A stretch of 64,000 nucleotides of DNA, from positions 62,001 through 126,000 of the forward strand of contig NZ_PTIS01000004.1 of NCBI RefSeq assembly GCF_002934235.1. The letters run 5' to 3'. Each line of letters opens with the position of its first letter. Within the stretch, counting starts at the first letter, position 1. The translations under genes and the position numbers were made by a program. This document shows, one piece after another, positions 35,132 to 45,983 of the stretch. Below the pieces are notes generated by a model. It searched no databases. It had not been told where the DNA came from and worked only from the letters and a program-made list of their open reading frames with translations. This stretch comes from Clostridium algidicarnis DSM 15099 (GTDB lineage Bacteria > Bacillota > Clostridia > Clostridiales > Clostridiaceae).

Positions 35132-36856
35132 ATGAATTACAAAGATAGATATAACAGTTGGATTGAAGATCAGTATATTGATGAAGATACAAAAAAAGAG
35201 CTTAGAGATTTAAAGGGCAATGAAGCTGAGATAGAGGATAGGTTTTACAAAGATCTAGAGTTTGGAACAGCTGGATTAAGAGGTAAGCTTGGCGCTGGCA
35301 CTAACAGGATGAATGTTTATAACATATCTAAGGTCACCCAAGGTCTTGCTGATTATATTAAATCAAGAGGGCAAGATTATGTTAAAAGAGGAGTTGCTAT
35401 AGCATATGATTGTAGACACTTTTCTGCAGAATTTGCAAAGACAGCATCATTAGTATTAGCTGCAAATGGAATAAAAGCTTTTCTATTTGAAAGCTTAAGA
35501 CCTACACCAGAGCTTTCATTTGCAGTTAGAACATTAGGAACAGCAGCAGGAATTGTAGTTACTGCTAGTCATAATCCTAGGGAATACAATGGCTATAAAG
35601 TCTATTTTGAAGATGGAGCGCAAATTTTAAGTGAAATGGCTGATTCTATAGTTGAAAATATTCAACAAATTAAGAGCTTTAATATGGTAAAGACTATAAC
35701 AGAAGAAGAGGCTTTGAATAAAGGGCTACTTAATTACTTAGGCAAAGAAATGGATGATATGTATATATCTATGGTTAAAGACTTAAGTATAAGGGATGAT
35801 GTAGATAAATCTATAAAGATAGTATATACACCGTTAAATGGAACAGGTAATATACCAGTTAGAAGAGTTCTTAAAGAAAGAGGATTTACTAACATAATTG
35901 TAGTACCTGAGCAAGAATGTCCTGACCCAGACTTTACAACAGTAGGCTATCCTAATCCTGAAGATACAAAGGCGTTTAAATATGCAGAAGCATTAGGAAA
36001 AAAGGAAGGTGCAGAGCTTTTAATTGCTACAGATCCTGATTGTGATAGACTTGCTATAGAGGTTAGAGATCATAATGGAGAGTATGTACCATTTACAGGT
36101 AACCAAACTGGTGCTATCTTAATAAAATATATACTTGAAGGTCTTAAAGCCAAGAATAAGCTACCTAAAAATGGTGCTATAGTTAAGTCTATAGTAACTG
36201 GGGATTTAGGTAAAAGAATAGCAATGGATTATGGAGTTAAAACTTATGAAGCATTAACAGGGTTCAAAAATATATGTGGAAAGATTCCTGAATTTGAAAA
36301 AACAGGGGAAGCTGAATTTATATTTGGATACGAAGAGAGCATAGGTTATGTAACTGGTACAAAGGTTAGAGATAAAGATGGAGTAAGTGCTTCTATGTTA
36401 TTATGTGAGGCGGCAGCCTACTATAAATCTCAAGGTAAAACGTTGATACAGGTACTTAACGAAGTTTATAGTGAATATGGATATTATAGAGAAAAGCAGA
36501 TATCATTAGTTCTTGAAGGTGTTGAAGGAAAAGCTAGAATTGAAAGAATGATGGTTCAGTACAGAGATAACTTCATAAAAGAATTTAATGGTGCAAAACT
36601 TGAAAAGTATACAGACTTTAATGAAGGAACTACACTTAATATAGCCACAGGAGAAAAAGAAAGTTCCGGAATACCAAAGTCAGATGTACTTAAGTTTATT
36701 TTTGATGATAAGAGTTGGTATGCGGTAAGACCATCTGGAACAGAGCCTAAAATAAAGCTTTATATTTATACTATAGATGAAAATTTAGAAAAAGCAGATA
36801 AGAAGATAAAGGATATTGAAACTTTAGTTTTAGAAAAGCTAGATAAAGTTAAATAA
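35132..36856 (+). CDS. Phosphoglucomutase/phosphomannomutase
   Basis: A 574-residue alpha-D-phosphohexomutase interconverting hexose 1- and 6-phosphates for cell-wall and polysaccharide synthesis. Catalytic phosphoserine loop TASHNPREYNGYK, Mg loop DPDCDRLA, sugar loop GYEESIGY and phosphate loop RPSGTEPK are complete. The long form resembles Bacillus PgcA. I use ATG 35132 behind AAGGGAG; the ATG six codons earlier overlaps that ribosome site. Forty bases separate it from pepA, so it is likely one operon with it. Confidence 0.9.
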   Translation: MNYKDRYNSWIEDQYIDEDTKKELRDLKGNEAEIEDRFYKDLEFGTAGLRGKLGAGTNRMNVYNISKVTQGLADYIKSRGQDYVKRGVAIAYDCRHFSAEFAKTASLVLAANGIKAFLFESLRPTPELSFAVRTLGTAAGIVVTASHNPREYNGYKVYFEDGAQILSEMADSIVENIQQIKSFNMVKTITEEEALNKGLLNYLGKEMDDMYISMVKDLSIRDDVDKSIKIVYTPLNGTGNIPVRRVLKERGFTNIIVVPEQECPDPDFTTVGYPNPEDTKAFKYAEALGKKEGAELLIATDPDCDRLAIEVRDHNGEYVPFTGNQTGAILIKYILEGLKAKNKLPKNGAIVKSIVTGDLGKRIAMDYGVKTYEALTGFKNICGKIPEFEKTGEAEFIFGYEESIGYVTGTKVRDKDGVSASMLLCEAAAYYKSQGKTLIQVLNEVYSEYGYYREKQISLVLEGVEGKARIERMMVQYRDNFIKEFNGAKLEKYTDFNEGTTLNIATGEKESSGIPKSDVLKFIFDDKSWYAVRPSGTEPKIKLYIYTIDENLEKADKKIKDIETLVLEKLDKVK

Positions 36857-36862
36857 TAAAAT

Positions 36863-36905
36863 AAAAAGAAGTTTATAAGATAATTTTCTTATAAACTTCT
36901 TTTTT
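36863..36905. terminator. Bidirectional intrinsic terminator
   Basis: 18-bp arms AAAAAGAAGTTTATAAGA and its complement with T-run, between the convergent mutase and asnS genes. Confidence 0.9.
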
Positions 36906-36920
36906 AACCACTAATAGACT

Positions 36921-38315
36921 TTAAAAATCAGCATTATTTGGTGTTCTTGGGAAAGGTATTACGTCTCTAATATTAGATATTCCTGTGATGTACATTATAA
37001 GTCTTTCAAACCCTAACCCAAACCCAGCATGCTTAGTAGTTCCAAACTTTCTAAGTTCTAGGTACCACCAGTAGTCTTCTTTATTTAGTCCAAGTTCTTC
37101 AATCCTTCTTTCAAGGATATCAATTCGTTCTTCTCTTTGGCTTCCACCAATTATTTCACCTACCCCAGGGACTAAGCAGTCCATAGCGGCTACGGTTTTT
37201 TCATCATCGCTAAGTCTCATATAAAAAGCTTTTATTTCTTTTGGATAATCTGTTACAAAAACAGGCTTTTTAAATATTTCTTCAGTTATATATCTTTCAT
37301 GTTCTGTTTGAAGGTCTATTCCCCATTTAACAGGGTAGTCAAACTTTTTGTTTGATTTTTCTAAAAGCTCAATAGCTTCAGTGTAGGTTACTCGCCCAAA
37401 GTCTGAGTTTACTATATTAGTTAATCTTTCTATAAGACCTTTATCTATAAAGCTATTAAAAAACTCCATTTCTTCTGGAGCGTTCTTTAATATATAGTTT
37501 ATAACGTACTTTAACATATCTTCTGCAAGCTGCATATCATCATTAAGATCAGCAAAAGCTATTTCAGGCTCTATCATCCAAAATTCAGAAGCATGTCTAG
37601 CTGTATTTGAATTTTCCGCCCTAAAAGTTGGACCAAAAGTATAGATCTTTTGAAAAGCTAAAGCATAGGCTTCACCTTCAAGTTGACCACTTACAGTAAG
37701 GTTTGTTTCCTTTCCGAAAAAGTCTTCTTTAAAATCTATTTTACCATCCTCAGTTCTTGGAGGATTTGACATGTCTAGTGTAGATAATCTAAACATTTCA
37801 CCAGCGCCTTCAGCATCACTACCTGTTATGATTGGCGTATGAGTATACACAAAGCCTTTTTCTTGAAAGAATGTATGGATAGCAAAAGCAGCCATAGAAC
37901 GAACTCTAAACACTGCGGAGAATGTGTTGCTTCTTGGTCTTAAGTGAGCGATAGTTCGTAGGTATTCAAGACTATGTCTTTTCTTTTGTAGCGGATATTC
38001 TGAAGATGACACACCCTCTACAACTACCTTTTGTGCCTTAAGTTCAAAGGGTTGCTTTGAGTCAGGAGTAGGCACAAGAACTCCTTCTACATAAACAGAA
38101 GAACTTATAGGAAGTTTAGTTATTTCTTTAAAGTTATCTAAGCTATCTCCTTCTAGAACTACTTGAATATTTTTAAAGAATGTTCCATCGTTAAGTTCCA
38201 TGAATCCAAAAGCATTAGAAGATCTGGATGTTCTGATCCAACCATTTACTTTAATATTTTGATTATAATATTTTTCGCCATTTCTATATAGTTCTTTGAT
38301 TTCTAAAGTTTTCAT
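36921..38315 (-). CDS. asnS: Asparaginyl-tRNA synthetase
   Basis: A 464-residue class IIb synthetase: an N-terminal OB-fold anticodon-binding domain (about 1-110; [11 protein letters not shown]) and the catalytic core with motif 2 [26 protein letters not shown] and the C-terminal motif 3 [15 protein letters not shown]. Its length and the Asn-type core separate it from AspS. The presence of AsnS implies direct charging of tRNA-Asn. An asparagine T-box leader precedes it on the minus strand. Confidence 0.94.
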   Translation of the reverse strand: MKTLEIKELYRNGEKYYNQNIKVNGWIRTSRSSNAFGFMELNDGTFFKNIQVVLEGDSLDNFKEITKLPISSSVYVEGVLVPTPDSKQPFELKAQKVVVEGVSSSEYPLQKKRHSLEYLRTIAHLRPRSNTFSAVFRVRSMAAFAIHTFFQEKGFVYTHTPIITGSDAEGAGEMFRLSTLDMSNPPRTEDGKIDFKEDFFGKETNLTVSGQLEGEAYALAFQKIYTFGPTFRAENSNTARHASEFWMIEPEIAFADLNDDMQLAEDMLKYVINYILKNAPEEMEFFNSFIDKGLIERLTNIVNSDFGRVTYTEAIELLEKSNKKFDYPVKWGIDLQTEHERYITEEIFKKPVFVTDYPKEIKAFYMRLSDDEKTVAAMDCLVPGVGEIIGGSQREERIDILERRIEELGLNKEDYWWYLELRKFGTTKHAGFGLGFERLIMYITGISNIRDVIPFPRTPNNADF

Positions 38316-38353
38316 TTTACAATCCTACCTTTCTAATTATTAAAATTAAATAT

Positions 38354-38615
38354 AAAAAAACCTCTCATCCGATAAAGGGACGAAAGGCTATATTTCGTGG
38401 TGCCACCCAAGTTTGTCAACATATATATGAATATGTTGATCTCTTTAACAGCACAATAAATGCTGCTCAATTATAACGGATTGATTCCGTCTAAGCCTAC
38501 TTTCACATTAAATGATTTTGGTTAGAAACTCAAAGATGTTCTTCAATATAGGGCTTGCATCGACCTTTCACTCTTGCCGACTCGCTAAGGCAACCTTCCT
38601 AAATTTACTCTTCTT
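38354..38615 (-). ncRNA. T-box riboswitch (asparagine)
   Basis: Minus-strand leader of asnS. On that strand it starts with GAAGAGTAAATTT, has a specifier region containing TCTAACC with AAC (Asn codon) near 38521, the canonical T-box TTGGGTGGCACCACG (38396-38410) and a terminator CCTTTCGTCC/GGATGAGAGG with a 7-base loop and T-run (38354-38387). TGGC is complementary to the GCCA end of tRNA-Asn. Low charged tRNA-Asn should raise asnS transcription. Confidence 0.9.
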
Positions 38616-38644
38616 ATCATAGTTGATTTAAATTTTTTTATCAA
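38616..38644 (-). promoter_or_regulatory. SigA-type promoter of asnS
   Basis: On the minus strand TTGATA (38639-38644), 17-base spacer, TATGAT (38616-38621) stand immediately before the T-box leader. Confidence 0.7.
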
Positions 38645-38738
38645 TAATCCAATTTTACACTAAAATCATAATTAATGCAAATATCTAAAACACATAAATA
38701 AGGATATTTATGCAAAGTTTAAAATGCTTAATAATGAG

Positions 38739-39050
38739 TTATGCCTGTTTTTTATCACCTGCTCCTCTTGTTGGTACTGTGGAAGCTACGAATCCGATTA
38801 TAGGTGAAACTAGTGCAGGAGCTACTACGTTTATATATGCAATATATCTAGTCTTATATAAAACTAGAGCAATTAGTGAGGTTATAACAGTAGATGCTAA
38901 AAAGATATATACTATAAATTTTGCAAAGGAAGACATAAATTTTTCATATATTCTATGCCTAGTAGGACCGCTTATGATAACTTTAAATATAAAAAAGCTT
39001 ATTAATATAATTATCAAATTTGCAACTGAAGATACTAAAAAGTTCATCAT
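38739..39050 (-). CDS. Unknown small membrane protein
   Basis: A 103-residue protein with hydrophobic segments at about 5-22, 36-60 and 70-90, and a short hydrophilic tail ending in GAGDKKQA. The start ATG at 39050 (two adjacent ATGs) follows AAAAAGGAG at proper distance; a longer frame from 39086 overlaps the ribosome site. The plus-strand frame over the same DNA has no ribosome site and is rejected. No family recognised. It lies between asnS and murC on the same strand, 199 bases downstream of murC. Confidence 0.65.
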   Translation of the reverse strand: MMNFLVSSVANLIIILISFFIFKVIISGPTRHRIYEKFMSSFAKFIVYIFLASTVITSLIALVLYKTRYIAYINVVAPALVSPIIGFVASTVPTRGAGDKKQA

Positions 39051-39249
39051 ATAAAACATCTCCTTTTTTAATTTAAAATAGTACATTATACCTACTAAAA
39101 TAGGATTAAGATTTAATAAAAAAGTAATATAAAAATTAATCCTTAAATTTAGTATTATCTATAATGATATTTTTAAACCAGGAAATATATTATAAAGTAA
39201 AATTATTTTTTATTTTTGAAAGATTTAATTATAATAGCTGTAAATTAAG

Positions 39250-40629
39250 CTAAACAACATTTAAAAACATTTCTCCAACTTTAACTACATCTCCAGCGCC
39301 TACAGTTAATATAAGATCTCCTTTTTTTACTTTAGAATTTAGATACTCTAAAGTATCCTCAAAGTTGTGGAAATTTAGGCACTTTAAACCATTATCTCTT
39401 ATTTTATCACCTAACATATTTGAATTCACAGTTCTATCATCTATTTCTCTAGCGGCATAAATATCAAGTAAAAGTATTTCGTCAGCGTCATTAAATGAAA
39501 GAGAAAATTCTTTTAACAAAGATAAAGTTCTACTATAGGTATGAGGCTGAAAAACACAATATATTTTATTGTGTTTAAAGTTTTTGGCAGCTGATAGTGC
39601 GGCTTTTATTTCTGTAGGGTGATGGGCATAATCATCTATAACAGTTACTTCATTTTTTATACCTTTTATTTCAAATCTTTTATGAGCACCTTTAAAGCCT
39701 TCTAATCCAGATATTATATATTCATTATCAATATCTAAGGCAATAGCAGTAGCTACAGCAGCTAAAGCATTTAAAATATTATGATTTCCAGGAACGTTTA
39801 AGCTTAAAGAAAATAATTTTTTGCCTTTATAGTATAGGTCAAGTTTACTCTTACCTTGATCATCGAATTTTATATTACGACCCTGTACATCTCCACAATC
39901 AATCCCAAAGGTTAATATATTGCAGTTAACCTTACTCATTACATTAAGAACCCTTTGATCTTCAGCATTACATATTAGGTAACCATTCTTTGGTATTAAC
40001 ATCCCGAATTCTGTAAAGGCAGATTCGATATCATCAATGTCCTTGTAATAATCTAGGTGGTCTGCATCTATATTTAATATTAATCCTATATAAGGAAAGA
40101 ACTTAAGAAAGGATCTTTTATATTCGCAAGATTCTGTAATAAAATATTCACTATCTCCGGTTCTAAAGTTGCCATCTATTATATCTAAATTTGCTCCCAC
40201 TAATATTGTAGGATCTAGATTTGCAGAAAGAACTATATGAGATAACATTGATGTACAAGTGGTTTTACCATGAGTACCTGCAACGGCTACATTGTACATA
40301 TGACCTTTCATGATTTTGCCCAAGAACTCGGCTCTATCCATTAAATTAATATGATTTTTTATAGCATATTTTAATTCTGGATTATTACTGGGTACAGCTG
40401 CAGTATAAACTACTAAGTCTACATCTTTAATGTTTTTATCGTCATGACCTATGTAAATCGTTGCACCTTGTTTTCTTAGTTTATCTAAAACATCTGAATC
40501 TTTCATATCTGATCCGGAAACACTAAAGCTATTTTTAAGCATTATCGCAGCAAGACCACTCATACTTATACCACCAATACCTATAAAGTGGATTTTTATA
40601 TTTTTATCATTTAGAAAATCAAAAGACAA
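39250..40629 (-). CDS. murC: UDP-N-acetylmuramate--L-alanine ligase
   Basis: A 459-residue Mur ligase adding L-alanine to UDP-MurNAc in peptidoglycan synthesis. The UDP-binding start [18 protein letters not shown] loop [22 protein letters not shown] and the C-terminal [12 protein letters not shown] are characteristic of MurC. The start is TTG (40627-40629) behind AAAGGAGTG. Neighbours are not Mur genes, as is common in clostridia where murC stands alone near purR. Confidence 0.94.
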   Translation of the reverse strand: MSFDFLNDKNIKIHFIGIGGISMSGLAAIMLKNSFSVSGSDMKDSDVLDKLRKQGATIYIGHDDKNIKDVDLVVYTAAVPSNNPELKYAIKNHINLMDRAEFLGKIMKGHMYNVAVAGTHGKTTCTSMLSHIVLSANLDPTILVGANLDIIDGNFRTGDSEYFITESCEYKRSFLKFFPYIGLILNIDADHLDYYKDIDDIESAFTEFGMLIPKNGYLICNAEDQRVLNVMSKVNCNILTFGIDCGDVQGRNIKFDDQGKSKLDLYYKGKKLFSLSLNVPGNHNILNALAAVATAIALDIDNEYIISGLEGFKGAHKRFEIKGIKNEVTVIDDYAHHPTEIKAALSAAKNFKHNKIYCVFQPHTYSRTLSLLKEFSLSFNDADEILLLDIYAAREIDDRTVNSNMLGDKIRDNGLKCLNFHNFEDTLEYLNSKVKKGDLILTVGAGDVVKVGEMFLNVV

Positions 40630-40680
40630 TATACTTCACTCCTTTTAGTATGAATAAATTTAACTAACTATATATCAAAG

Positions 40681-41751
40681 CTATAATAAATCTGTAATAA
40701 AAACGTTATTTTGTTTACTTAGATCTAAAAAACTTTCATCAAAGTAAATAATGGGTTTTGAAATATAGTTATTATTAATTTTTAATATTTTTGCTATTTT
40801 ACCCGTGTTTAACTTTACGAGTTCTCCCTCGTAATAATGTATCATATTTTCTACAAAAGTTGTAGAAAACTCAGGATCTAATTTCAAAAAGGAATCTTCT
40901 TTTATTATTTCTAAAGCTTTTAAAGGGTTTTGTTTCTGTTTATAAGGTCTATTTGACGTTATAGCATCAAATATATCGCTAATTGAAGTTATTTTAGCAT
41001 ATATATTTACTTTGTCGCCAGTTAAACCTAGAGGATAGCCGCTACCGTCTATCCTTTCATGATGCATAAGTACTCCGATTTCAATACCTGGGTCTATATA
41101 AGGAATGGATTTTACTATATCATATCCTTTTATAGGATGAGTTTTCATTATATTAAATTCTTTAGTGGTAAGTGGGCCAGCTTTATTAATTATATTTGAA
41201 GGCATTTTTGACTTACCTATATCATGTAATATTCCGGTATAAGTTAAGAGCATTATTTCCCTTGAAGAAAAATTCAGCCATTTTCCAAGCATTCCATTTA
41301 AGGTAGCCACATTTACTGAATGACGAAAAAGATAACCATCGGTAGTTCTTTCGCTAATTATATTTTTTATTACTATACCTGTATTTTTCATTTGACAATG
41401 AATATCTTCAGAAAGATTTCTTATAGAGTTAACTTGTATTTTAGAATTAGACATAACCTGATTAAATATAACTTCTGCGCTATCAGAGAATCTTGAAAAG
41501 TCACTTTCTACTTCTAAATATTCTTTAGAACCTTTTGAGTGTATTATTTCTAACTCATAATTGTCTATATTTTTATATATATTTATGGGGTTAGTAGGAA
41601 AAAGATATTTAATCTTATCTATAGTATTTTCAGTAAGCTTTGTGCCTTCTGACAATAGCTTAAGATTTTTTATATATAAGCTTTTTGCAATTATCATTCC
41701 AGGTTCAAGGTTAATTGGAAGAATAGATATTATTTTGTGAGCGTTCATCAT
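40681..41751 (-). CDS. HD-GYP-domain phosphodiesterase
   Basis: A 356-residue signalling protein. The N-terminal 120 residues lack a recognised sensor; the C-terminal HD-GYP domain (about 130-320) carries HDIGK, the histidine run in MHHERIDGSGYP and the distal DIFDAITSNRPYK. HD-GYP enzymes degrade cyclic di-GMP to GMP. All key residues seem intact. It is transcribed away from purR across a 285-base gap and precedes murC with a 51-base gap, so it may share a transcript with murC. Start ATG (first of two) with AAGGGAAAG. Confidence 0.85.
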   Translation of the reverse strand: MMNAHKIISILPINLEPGMIIAKSLYIKNLKLLSEGTKLTENTIDKIKYLFPTNPINIYKNIDNYELEIIHSKGSKEYLEVESDFSRFSDSAEVIFNQVMSNSKIQVNSIRNLSEDIHCQMKNTGIVIKNIISERTTDGYLFRHSVNVATLNGMLGKWLNFSSREIMLLTYTGILHDIGKSKMPSNIINKAGPLTTKEFNIMKTHPIKGYDIVKSIPYIDPGIEIGVLMHHERIDGSGYPLGLTGDKVNIYAKITSISDIFDAITSNRPYKQKQNPLKALEIIKEDSFLKLDPEFSTTFVENMIHYYEGELVKLNTGKIAKILKINNNYISKPIIYFDESFLDLSKQNNVFITDLL

Positions 41752-41924
41752 CTTCTTTCCCTTCTGTATAAATATTTATTCAGCAATATATCTAAGTATA
41801 TATAATCTTATTTTACCATAAATGGACACTTATATTAGCAAATATTACTTAATTTATAAAACAGTATAGGTTATGCAAAATATAGAACGAAATTTATTTA
41901 ATATATCTACATTATACGATTAAT

Positions 41925-41950
41925 TCAATTATTAGTTCAATAATAATTGA
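41925..41950. repeat. Inverted repeat in HD-GYP/purR divergent gap
   Basis: TCAATTATTA-GTTCAA-TAATAATTGA, a perfect 10-bp dyad about 87 bases before the purR start. Possible operator; the rest of the 285-base gap (41752-42036) is plain AT-rich sequence. Confidence 0.45.
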
Positions 41951-42036
41951 AATTAAACTTGTAATAGAATAGAATATGAATAATAAGATATTTTTTTAAA
42001 ATATAGTTCGTAATATGTGAAATGATAGGTGATATA

Positions 42037-42852
42037 ATGGATCGATTTAATAGAAATAATAGAATAGTTGCTATAACACAAATACTTTTAAACAATCCAA
42101 GTAGGGTGATAAGCCTTAATAATTTTTTAGAACCTTTAAATGCAGCTAAATCTTCTATAAGTGAAGATATAGTTATAATAAGGGAAACCATTGAAAGACT
42201 TGACCTAGGTAGAGTAGAAAGCATATCTGGGGCATCAGGAGGTATAAAGTATATACCTAAGATATCTAAAGAAGACACTAATAAATTTGTTCAAGATTTA
42301 TGTAAAAACCTTAATTCCAAGGAGCGAATAGTGCCAGGAAACTTTATTTATATCAATGATATAATGTTTAATCCTAAAATAGTATCTAAGGCCGCTACTA
42401 TATTGTCTTCACTTTTTGAAGGACAGCAAATAGATCATGTGGTTACAGTGGAGACCAAGGGAATACCTTTAGCCTACGAGGTTTCAAAGAACCTTGGAGT
42501 AGAGCTTATAATTGTTAGACGAGATACAAAGGTTACAGAGGGTCCCACAGTTAGTATTAATTATGTGTCAGGATCTAGTGGAAGGATACAAAACATGTCG
42601 CTTTCTAAAAAGTCTTTAAAAAAAGGCAGTAAGTGTATTTTTATAGATGATTTTATGAAGGGTGGCGGAACTGCAAAGGGAATAATGGATCTTTTAAAAG
42701 AATTTGAAAGTGAACTTCTTGGAATAGGGGTTTTAATTGACAACATACAATCAGACAAGAAAGTAATAAAAGAGTACTTCTCTATTATAGAATTTTTAGG
42801 TATAAATGAGGATGAAAGTGTATTATTAAAGCCCTCTAATTTTATTAAATAG
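42037..42852 (+). CDS. purR: Pur operon repressor PurR
   Basis: A 271-residue protein with an N-terminal winged-helix domain (about 1-75) and a C-terminal PRPP-binding phosphoribosyltransferase-like domain (about 90-270). The PRPP loop CIFIDDFMKGGGTAKG is intact; there is no nucleobase specificity for catalysis in this family. PRPP binding relieves repression of purine genes. I choose ATG 42037, with AGGTGAT at proper distance; the ATG at 42022 would place the ribosome site inside the coding part. Followed by spoVG, glmU and prs as in Bacillus. Confidence 0.92.
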   Translation: MDRFNRNNRIVAITQILLNNPSRVISLNNFLEPLNAAKSSISEDIVIIRETIERLDLGRVESISGASGGIKYIPKISKEDTNKFVQDLCKNLNSKERIVPGNFIYINDIMFNPKIVSKAATILSSLFEGQQIDHVVTVETKGIPLAYEVSKNLGVELIIVRRDTKVTEGPTVSINYVSGSSGRIQNMSLSKKSLKKGSKCIFIDDFMKGGGTAKGIMDLLKEFESELLGIGVLIDNIQSDKKVIKEYFSIIEFLGINEDESVLLKPSNFIK

Positions 42853-42955
42853 CAAATTTTCAAAAGATTTATAAAACTTTCTCGTAAAAAAGAAGGAAAA
42901 AGAAAATATATATAGAAATATATAGATTGTAAAGCATCTTTGGAGGTGGGGTTTA

Positions 42956-43273
42956 ATGGAAATTACAGACGTTAGGATTAGAAAAATCGCAGCAGAGGGC
43001 AAAATGAAAGCAATTGTTTCTATAACTTTTGACAATGAATTTGTAGTTCATGATATAAAAGTGATAGAAGGACAAAATGGACTTTTCATAGCAATGCCAA
43101 GTAGGAAGACTCCTGATGGAGAGTTTAAGGACATAGCTCATCCAATAAATACACAAACTAGAGAAAAGATACAACAATCAATCTTAAGTGAATATGAAAA
43201 GGTAAAAAGTGAAGAGCCAAGAGAGCCTAAACATGAGGTTAAAGAATCGGAAGTTGATACTGAAGTTGAATAA
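42956..43273 (+). CDS. spoVG: SpoVG regulator
   Basis: A 105-residue SpoVG-family protein ([25 protein letters not shown] start, given in outline; [18 protein letters not shown] core) with an acidic, variable C-terminal tail. SpoVG binds nucleic acid and affects septation, cortex formation and virulence gene expression in Firmicutes. GGAGGTGGGG precedes the ATG. The yabJ gene that lies between purR and spoVG in Bacillus is absent here. A compact terminator follows. Confidence 0.94.
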   Translation: MEITDVRIRKIAAEGKMKAIVSITFDNEFVVHDIKVIEGQNGLFIAMPSRKTPDGEFKDIAHPINTQTREKIQQSILSEYEKVKSEEPREPKHEVKESEVDTEVE

Positions 43274-43278
43274 AAAAT

Positions 43279-43308
43279 AAAAAGGAGATTTCTCCTTTTT
43301 ATTTTTTT
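43279..43308 (+). terminator. Intrinsic terminator after spoVG
   Basis: AAAAAGGAGA/TCTCCTTTTT hairpin with a two-base gap at the tip and a T-run. Confidence 0.75.
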
Positions 43309-43457
43309 GAATTTTCTTATAAATACAATAAATCATTTCGGTGTTGAAAATAATGTTTTTATAAAATATAATGAAAAGGATGAAATTTTTATTAAGATGT
43401 TTTTTTTTATAATAGAATACTCTAAATTGCTCTTATATAACATAAAGAGGTGATAAA

Positions 43458-44825
43458 ATGTATAAATGTGCTATAATATTAGCGGCTGGTAAAGGGAAAA
43501 GGATGAAATCTGACTTACCTAAGGTTTTACATAAAGTATGTGGTAAAGAGATGGTAAATCATGTAATTGATACTATGAGAGCATCTGATCTAAACGATAT
43601 AAATATTGTTGTAGGAAATGGATCAGATGAGGTAAAAGAAAGTACAAAATTTATAGATGTTACTTATTCTTTTCAAAATGAGCAATTAGGAACAGGTCAT
43701 GCAATAATGTGTGCTAAAGAATTCTTAAAACATAAAAAAGGAATAGTTGCTATATTTAATGGTGATGTTCCACTTATGAGAGAAGATACAGTTAGAAGGC
43801 TTATAGATACACATGAACATAATGGGTATCAGTGCACCGTAGCAACCTCAATTTTAGAAGAACCAACCGGTTACGGAAGGATAATTAGAAAAGACGGGCT
43901 TGTGGACAAAATCGTAGAACATAAAGATTGTAATAAAGAACAGCTTAATACTAAAGAAATAAATGCAGGAATTTATTGTTTCGATATAGAAAGCCTTGTA
44001 AAAAGCTTAGATAAACTTACAAATAATAACGCTCAGGGAGAATACTATCTGACAGACATTATAGAAATTCTTAAAGATGATGGTAAAACAGTAGGTGCTA
44101 TGGTTGTGGACTATGAAGAAACTATGGGAGTTAACTCAAGGGTTGATCTTGCTGAAGTTGAAAAGATATTAAGAAATAGGATAAATAAAAAGCATTTAGA
44201 AAATGGAGTTACATTTATAAATCCAGAAAACACCTATATAGGTTCGGATGTACAAATAGGAAGGGATACTATAATCTATCCAAATAATACAATAGAAGGT
44301 AAAACCGTTATAAAAGAAAACTGTATAATTCATTCAAATTGTAGAATTAAAGATAGCACTATAGAAAGTGGAGTGTCTGTAGACAATTCAGTAATACTAG
44401 AAAGCATTGTTGGCGAAAATACTACAGTAGGACCCTTTGCATATATAAGACCTGAAACTACAATAGGAAAACATGCAAGGATTGGAGATTTTGTTGAGAT
44501 TAAAAAATCTACCATAGGCGACAACACTAAAGTGTCACATTTAACTTATATAGGTGATGCAGAAGTTGGCGAAAGTTGTAATTTTGGCTGCGGAACAGTA
44601 GTTGTAAATTATGATGGAAAAGGAAAGTACAAGACTAAAATAGGCAATAATGCTTTTATTGGATGCAATAGTAATCTAGTATCCCCAGTAGAGGTAGATG
44701 ACAATACATATATAGCAGCAGGATCAACTATAACAGATCATGTTACAGAAGGCAGCCTTGCTATAGCGAGAGCTAGACAAAAAAACATTGAGGGCTGGGT
44801 AGATAAAAAAGGTATGAAAAAATAA
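43458..44825 (+). CDS. glmU: Bifunctional GlcNAc-1-P uridyltransferase/acetyltransferase
   Basis: A 455-residue enzyme producing UDP-GlcNAc for peptidoglycan and teichoic acid synthesis. N-terminal pyrophosphorylase domain (about 1-230) with [19 protein letters not shown] and FNGDVPL; C-terminal left-handed beta-helix (about 250-455) with hexapeptide repeats and the acetyltransferase region around [12 protein letters not shown] and [16 protein letters not shown] with AGAGGTG. Followed by prs after 23 bases, the conserved glmU-prs pair. Confidence 0.96.
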   Translation: MYKCAIILAAGKGKRMKSDLPKVLHKVCGKEMVNHVIDTMRASDLNDINIVVGNGSDEVKESTKFIDVTYSFQNEQLGTGHAIMCAKEFLKHKKGIVAIFNGDVPLMREDTVRRLIDTHEHNGYQCTVATSILEEPTGYGRIIRKDGLVDKIVEHKDCNKEQLNTKEINAGIYCFDIESLVKSLDKLTNNNAQGEYYLTDIIEILKDDGKTVGAMVVDYEETMGVNSRVDLAEVEKILRNRINKKHLENGVTFINPENTYIGSDVQIGRDTIIYPNNTIEGKTVIKENCIIHSNCRIKDSTIESGVSVDNSVILESIVGENTTVGPFAYIRPETTIGKHARIGDFVEIKKSTIGDNTKVSHLTYIGDAEVGESCNFGCGTVVVNYDGKGKYKTKIGNNAFIGCNSNLVSPVEVDDNTYIAAGSTITDHVTEGSLAIARARQKNIEGWVDKKGMKK

Positions 44826-44848
44826 AGAAAACCTAAGGAGGATTCAAA

Positions 44849-45811
44849 ATGATAACCCACGGAAAAACGATTAAGATATTTAGTGGAAATGCAAATCCAA
44901 AACTTGCAAAAGATATTTCAGATATATTAGGAATACCATTAGGAGATGCAAAAGTAGGTACATTTAGTGATGGAGAAATATCTGTAGATATTAATGAAAC
45001 TGTAAGAGGTGTAGATGTCTTTGTAGTTCAATCTACAAATTCACCCGTAAATAACAATTTAATGGAACTTCTAATAATGATAGATGCATTTAAAAGAGCA
45101 TCGGCAGGAAGAATAACTGCTGTTATTCCTTATTATGGGTATGCAAGGCAAGATAGAAAAGCAAAGTCTAGAGATCCAATAACAGCAAAATTAGTAGCTG
45201 ATTTAATAACAGCGGCTGGTGCAGATAGAGTACTTACTATGGACTTACATGCTTCACAAATACAAGGGTATTTCGATATTCCACTTGATCATCTTTTAGG
45301 AGTACCTATACTTTCAAAGTATTTTGAAGATAAAGGATTTAGGGAAGATGAGGATGTAGTATTAGTGTCTCCAGACTTAGGTAGCGTTACAAGAACTAGA
45401 AAGTTTGCAGATAGGCTACAAGCACCTATGGCTATAATTGATAAGAGAAGACCTAAGGCAAATGTGTCTGAAATTATGAATATAATAGGTGATGTTAGAG
45501 GAAAAACTGCTATTTTAGTAGATGATATGATAGATACTGCAGGTACCATTGTAAATGCAGCAAATGCATTAAAAGATTTAGGTGCAAAAGAAGTATATGC
45601 TTGCTGTACTCATGGAGTTCTTTCAGGACCAGCATTTGAGCGAATAAATAATTCAGCAATAAAAGAGCTAGTTATTCTTAATACTATTCATGTTCCAGTG
45701 GGTGAAAACTCTGAAAAAATTACATCTCTTTCTGTAGCACCAATTTTTGCAGAAGCTATAAGAAGAATTTATGATGATGTTCCTCTTAGTATATTATTTG
45801 AGGAAGATTAA
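44849..45811 (+). CDS. prs: Ribose-phosphate pyrophosphokinase
   Basis: A 320-residue PRPP synthase making PRPP from ribose 5-phosphate and ATP for purine, pyrimidine, His and NAD synthesis. [18 protein letters not shown] start, catalytic loop [13 protein letters not shown], metal-binding [14 protein letters not shown] and the PRPP loop [12 protein letters not shown] are complete. AAGGAGG precedes ATG. Its product PRPP is the effector of PurR encoded upstream. Confidence 0.96.
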   Translation: MITHGKTIKIFSGNANPKLAKDISDILGIPLGDAKVGTFSDGEISVDINETVRGVDVFVVQSTNSPVNNNLMELLIMIDAFKRASAGRITAVIPYYGYARQDRKAKSRDPITAKLVADLITAAGADRVLTMDLHASQIQGYFDIPLDHLLGVPILSKYFEDKGFREDEDVVLVSPDLGSVTRTRKFADRLQAPMAIIDKRRPKANVSEIMNIIGDVRGKTAILVDDMIDTAGTIVNAANALKDLGAKEVYACCTHGVLSGPAFERINNSAIKELVILNTIHVPVGENSEKITSLSVAPIFAEAIRRIYDDVPLSILFEED

Positions 45812-45822
45812 TAACATATAAA

Positions 45823-45868
45823 ATAGAGCATAATAACCTTTTTAAAAAGGTTATTATGCTCTATTTTT
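45823..45868 (+). terminator. Intrinsic terminator after prs
   Basis: Perfect 16-bp stem ATAGAGCATAATAACC and complement around TTTTTAAAAA, ending in TTTTTA. Confidence 0.88.
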
Positions 45869-45906
45869 ATTTACTAGTAAATTATTTGTAACTTTTTTGT
45901 GTAAAG

Positions 45907-45925
45907 TAGTATTTAAATAGTATTT
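45907..45925 (+). promoter_or_regulatory. Direct repeats upstream of response regulator
   Basis: TAGTATTT at 45907-45914 and 45918-45925, an 11-bp period, about 60 bases before the response-regulator start. This is the spacing of OmpR/PhoB-type binding sites, so it may mark autoregulation. Confidence 0.4.
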
Positions 45926-45983
45926 TGTGATAGATTAATATATAGTTATAATTATGCTAAATTATATTGAGGGGGTTTGAAAT

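Noticed and set aside
38710-39054. Plus-strand frame of 114 codons opposite the small membrane protein.
   Set aside because: It has no ribosome site and mirrors the minus-strand gene, which has AAAAAGGAG and membrane-protein composition.
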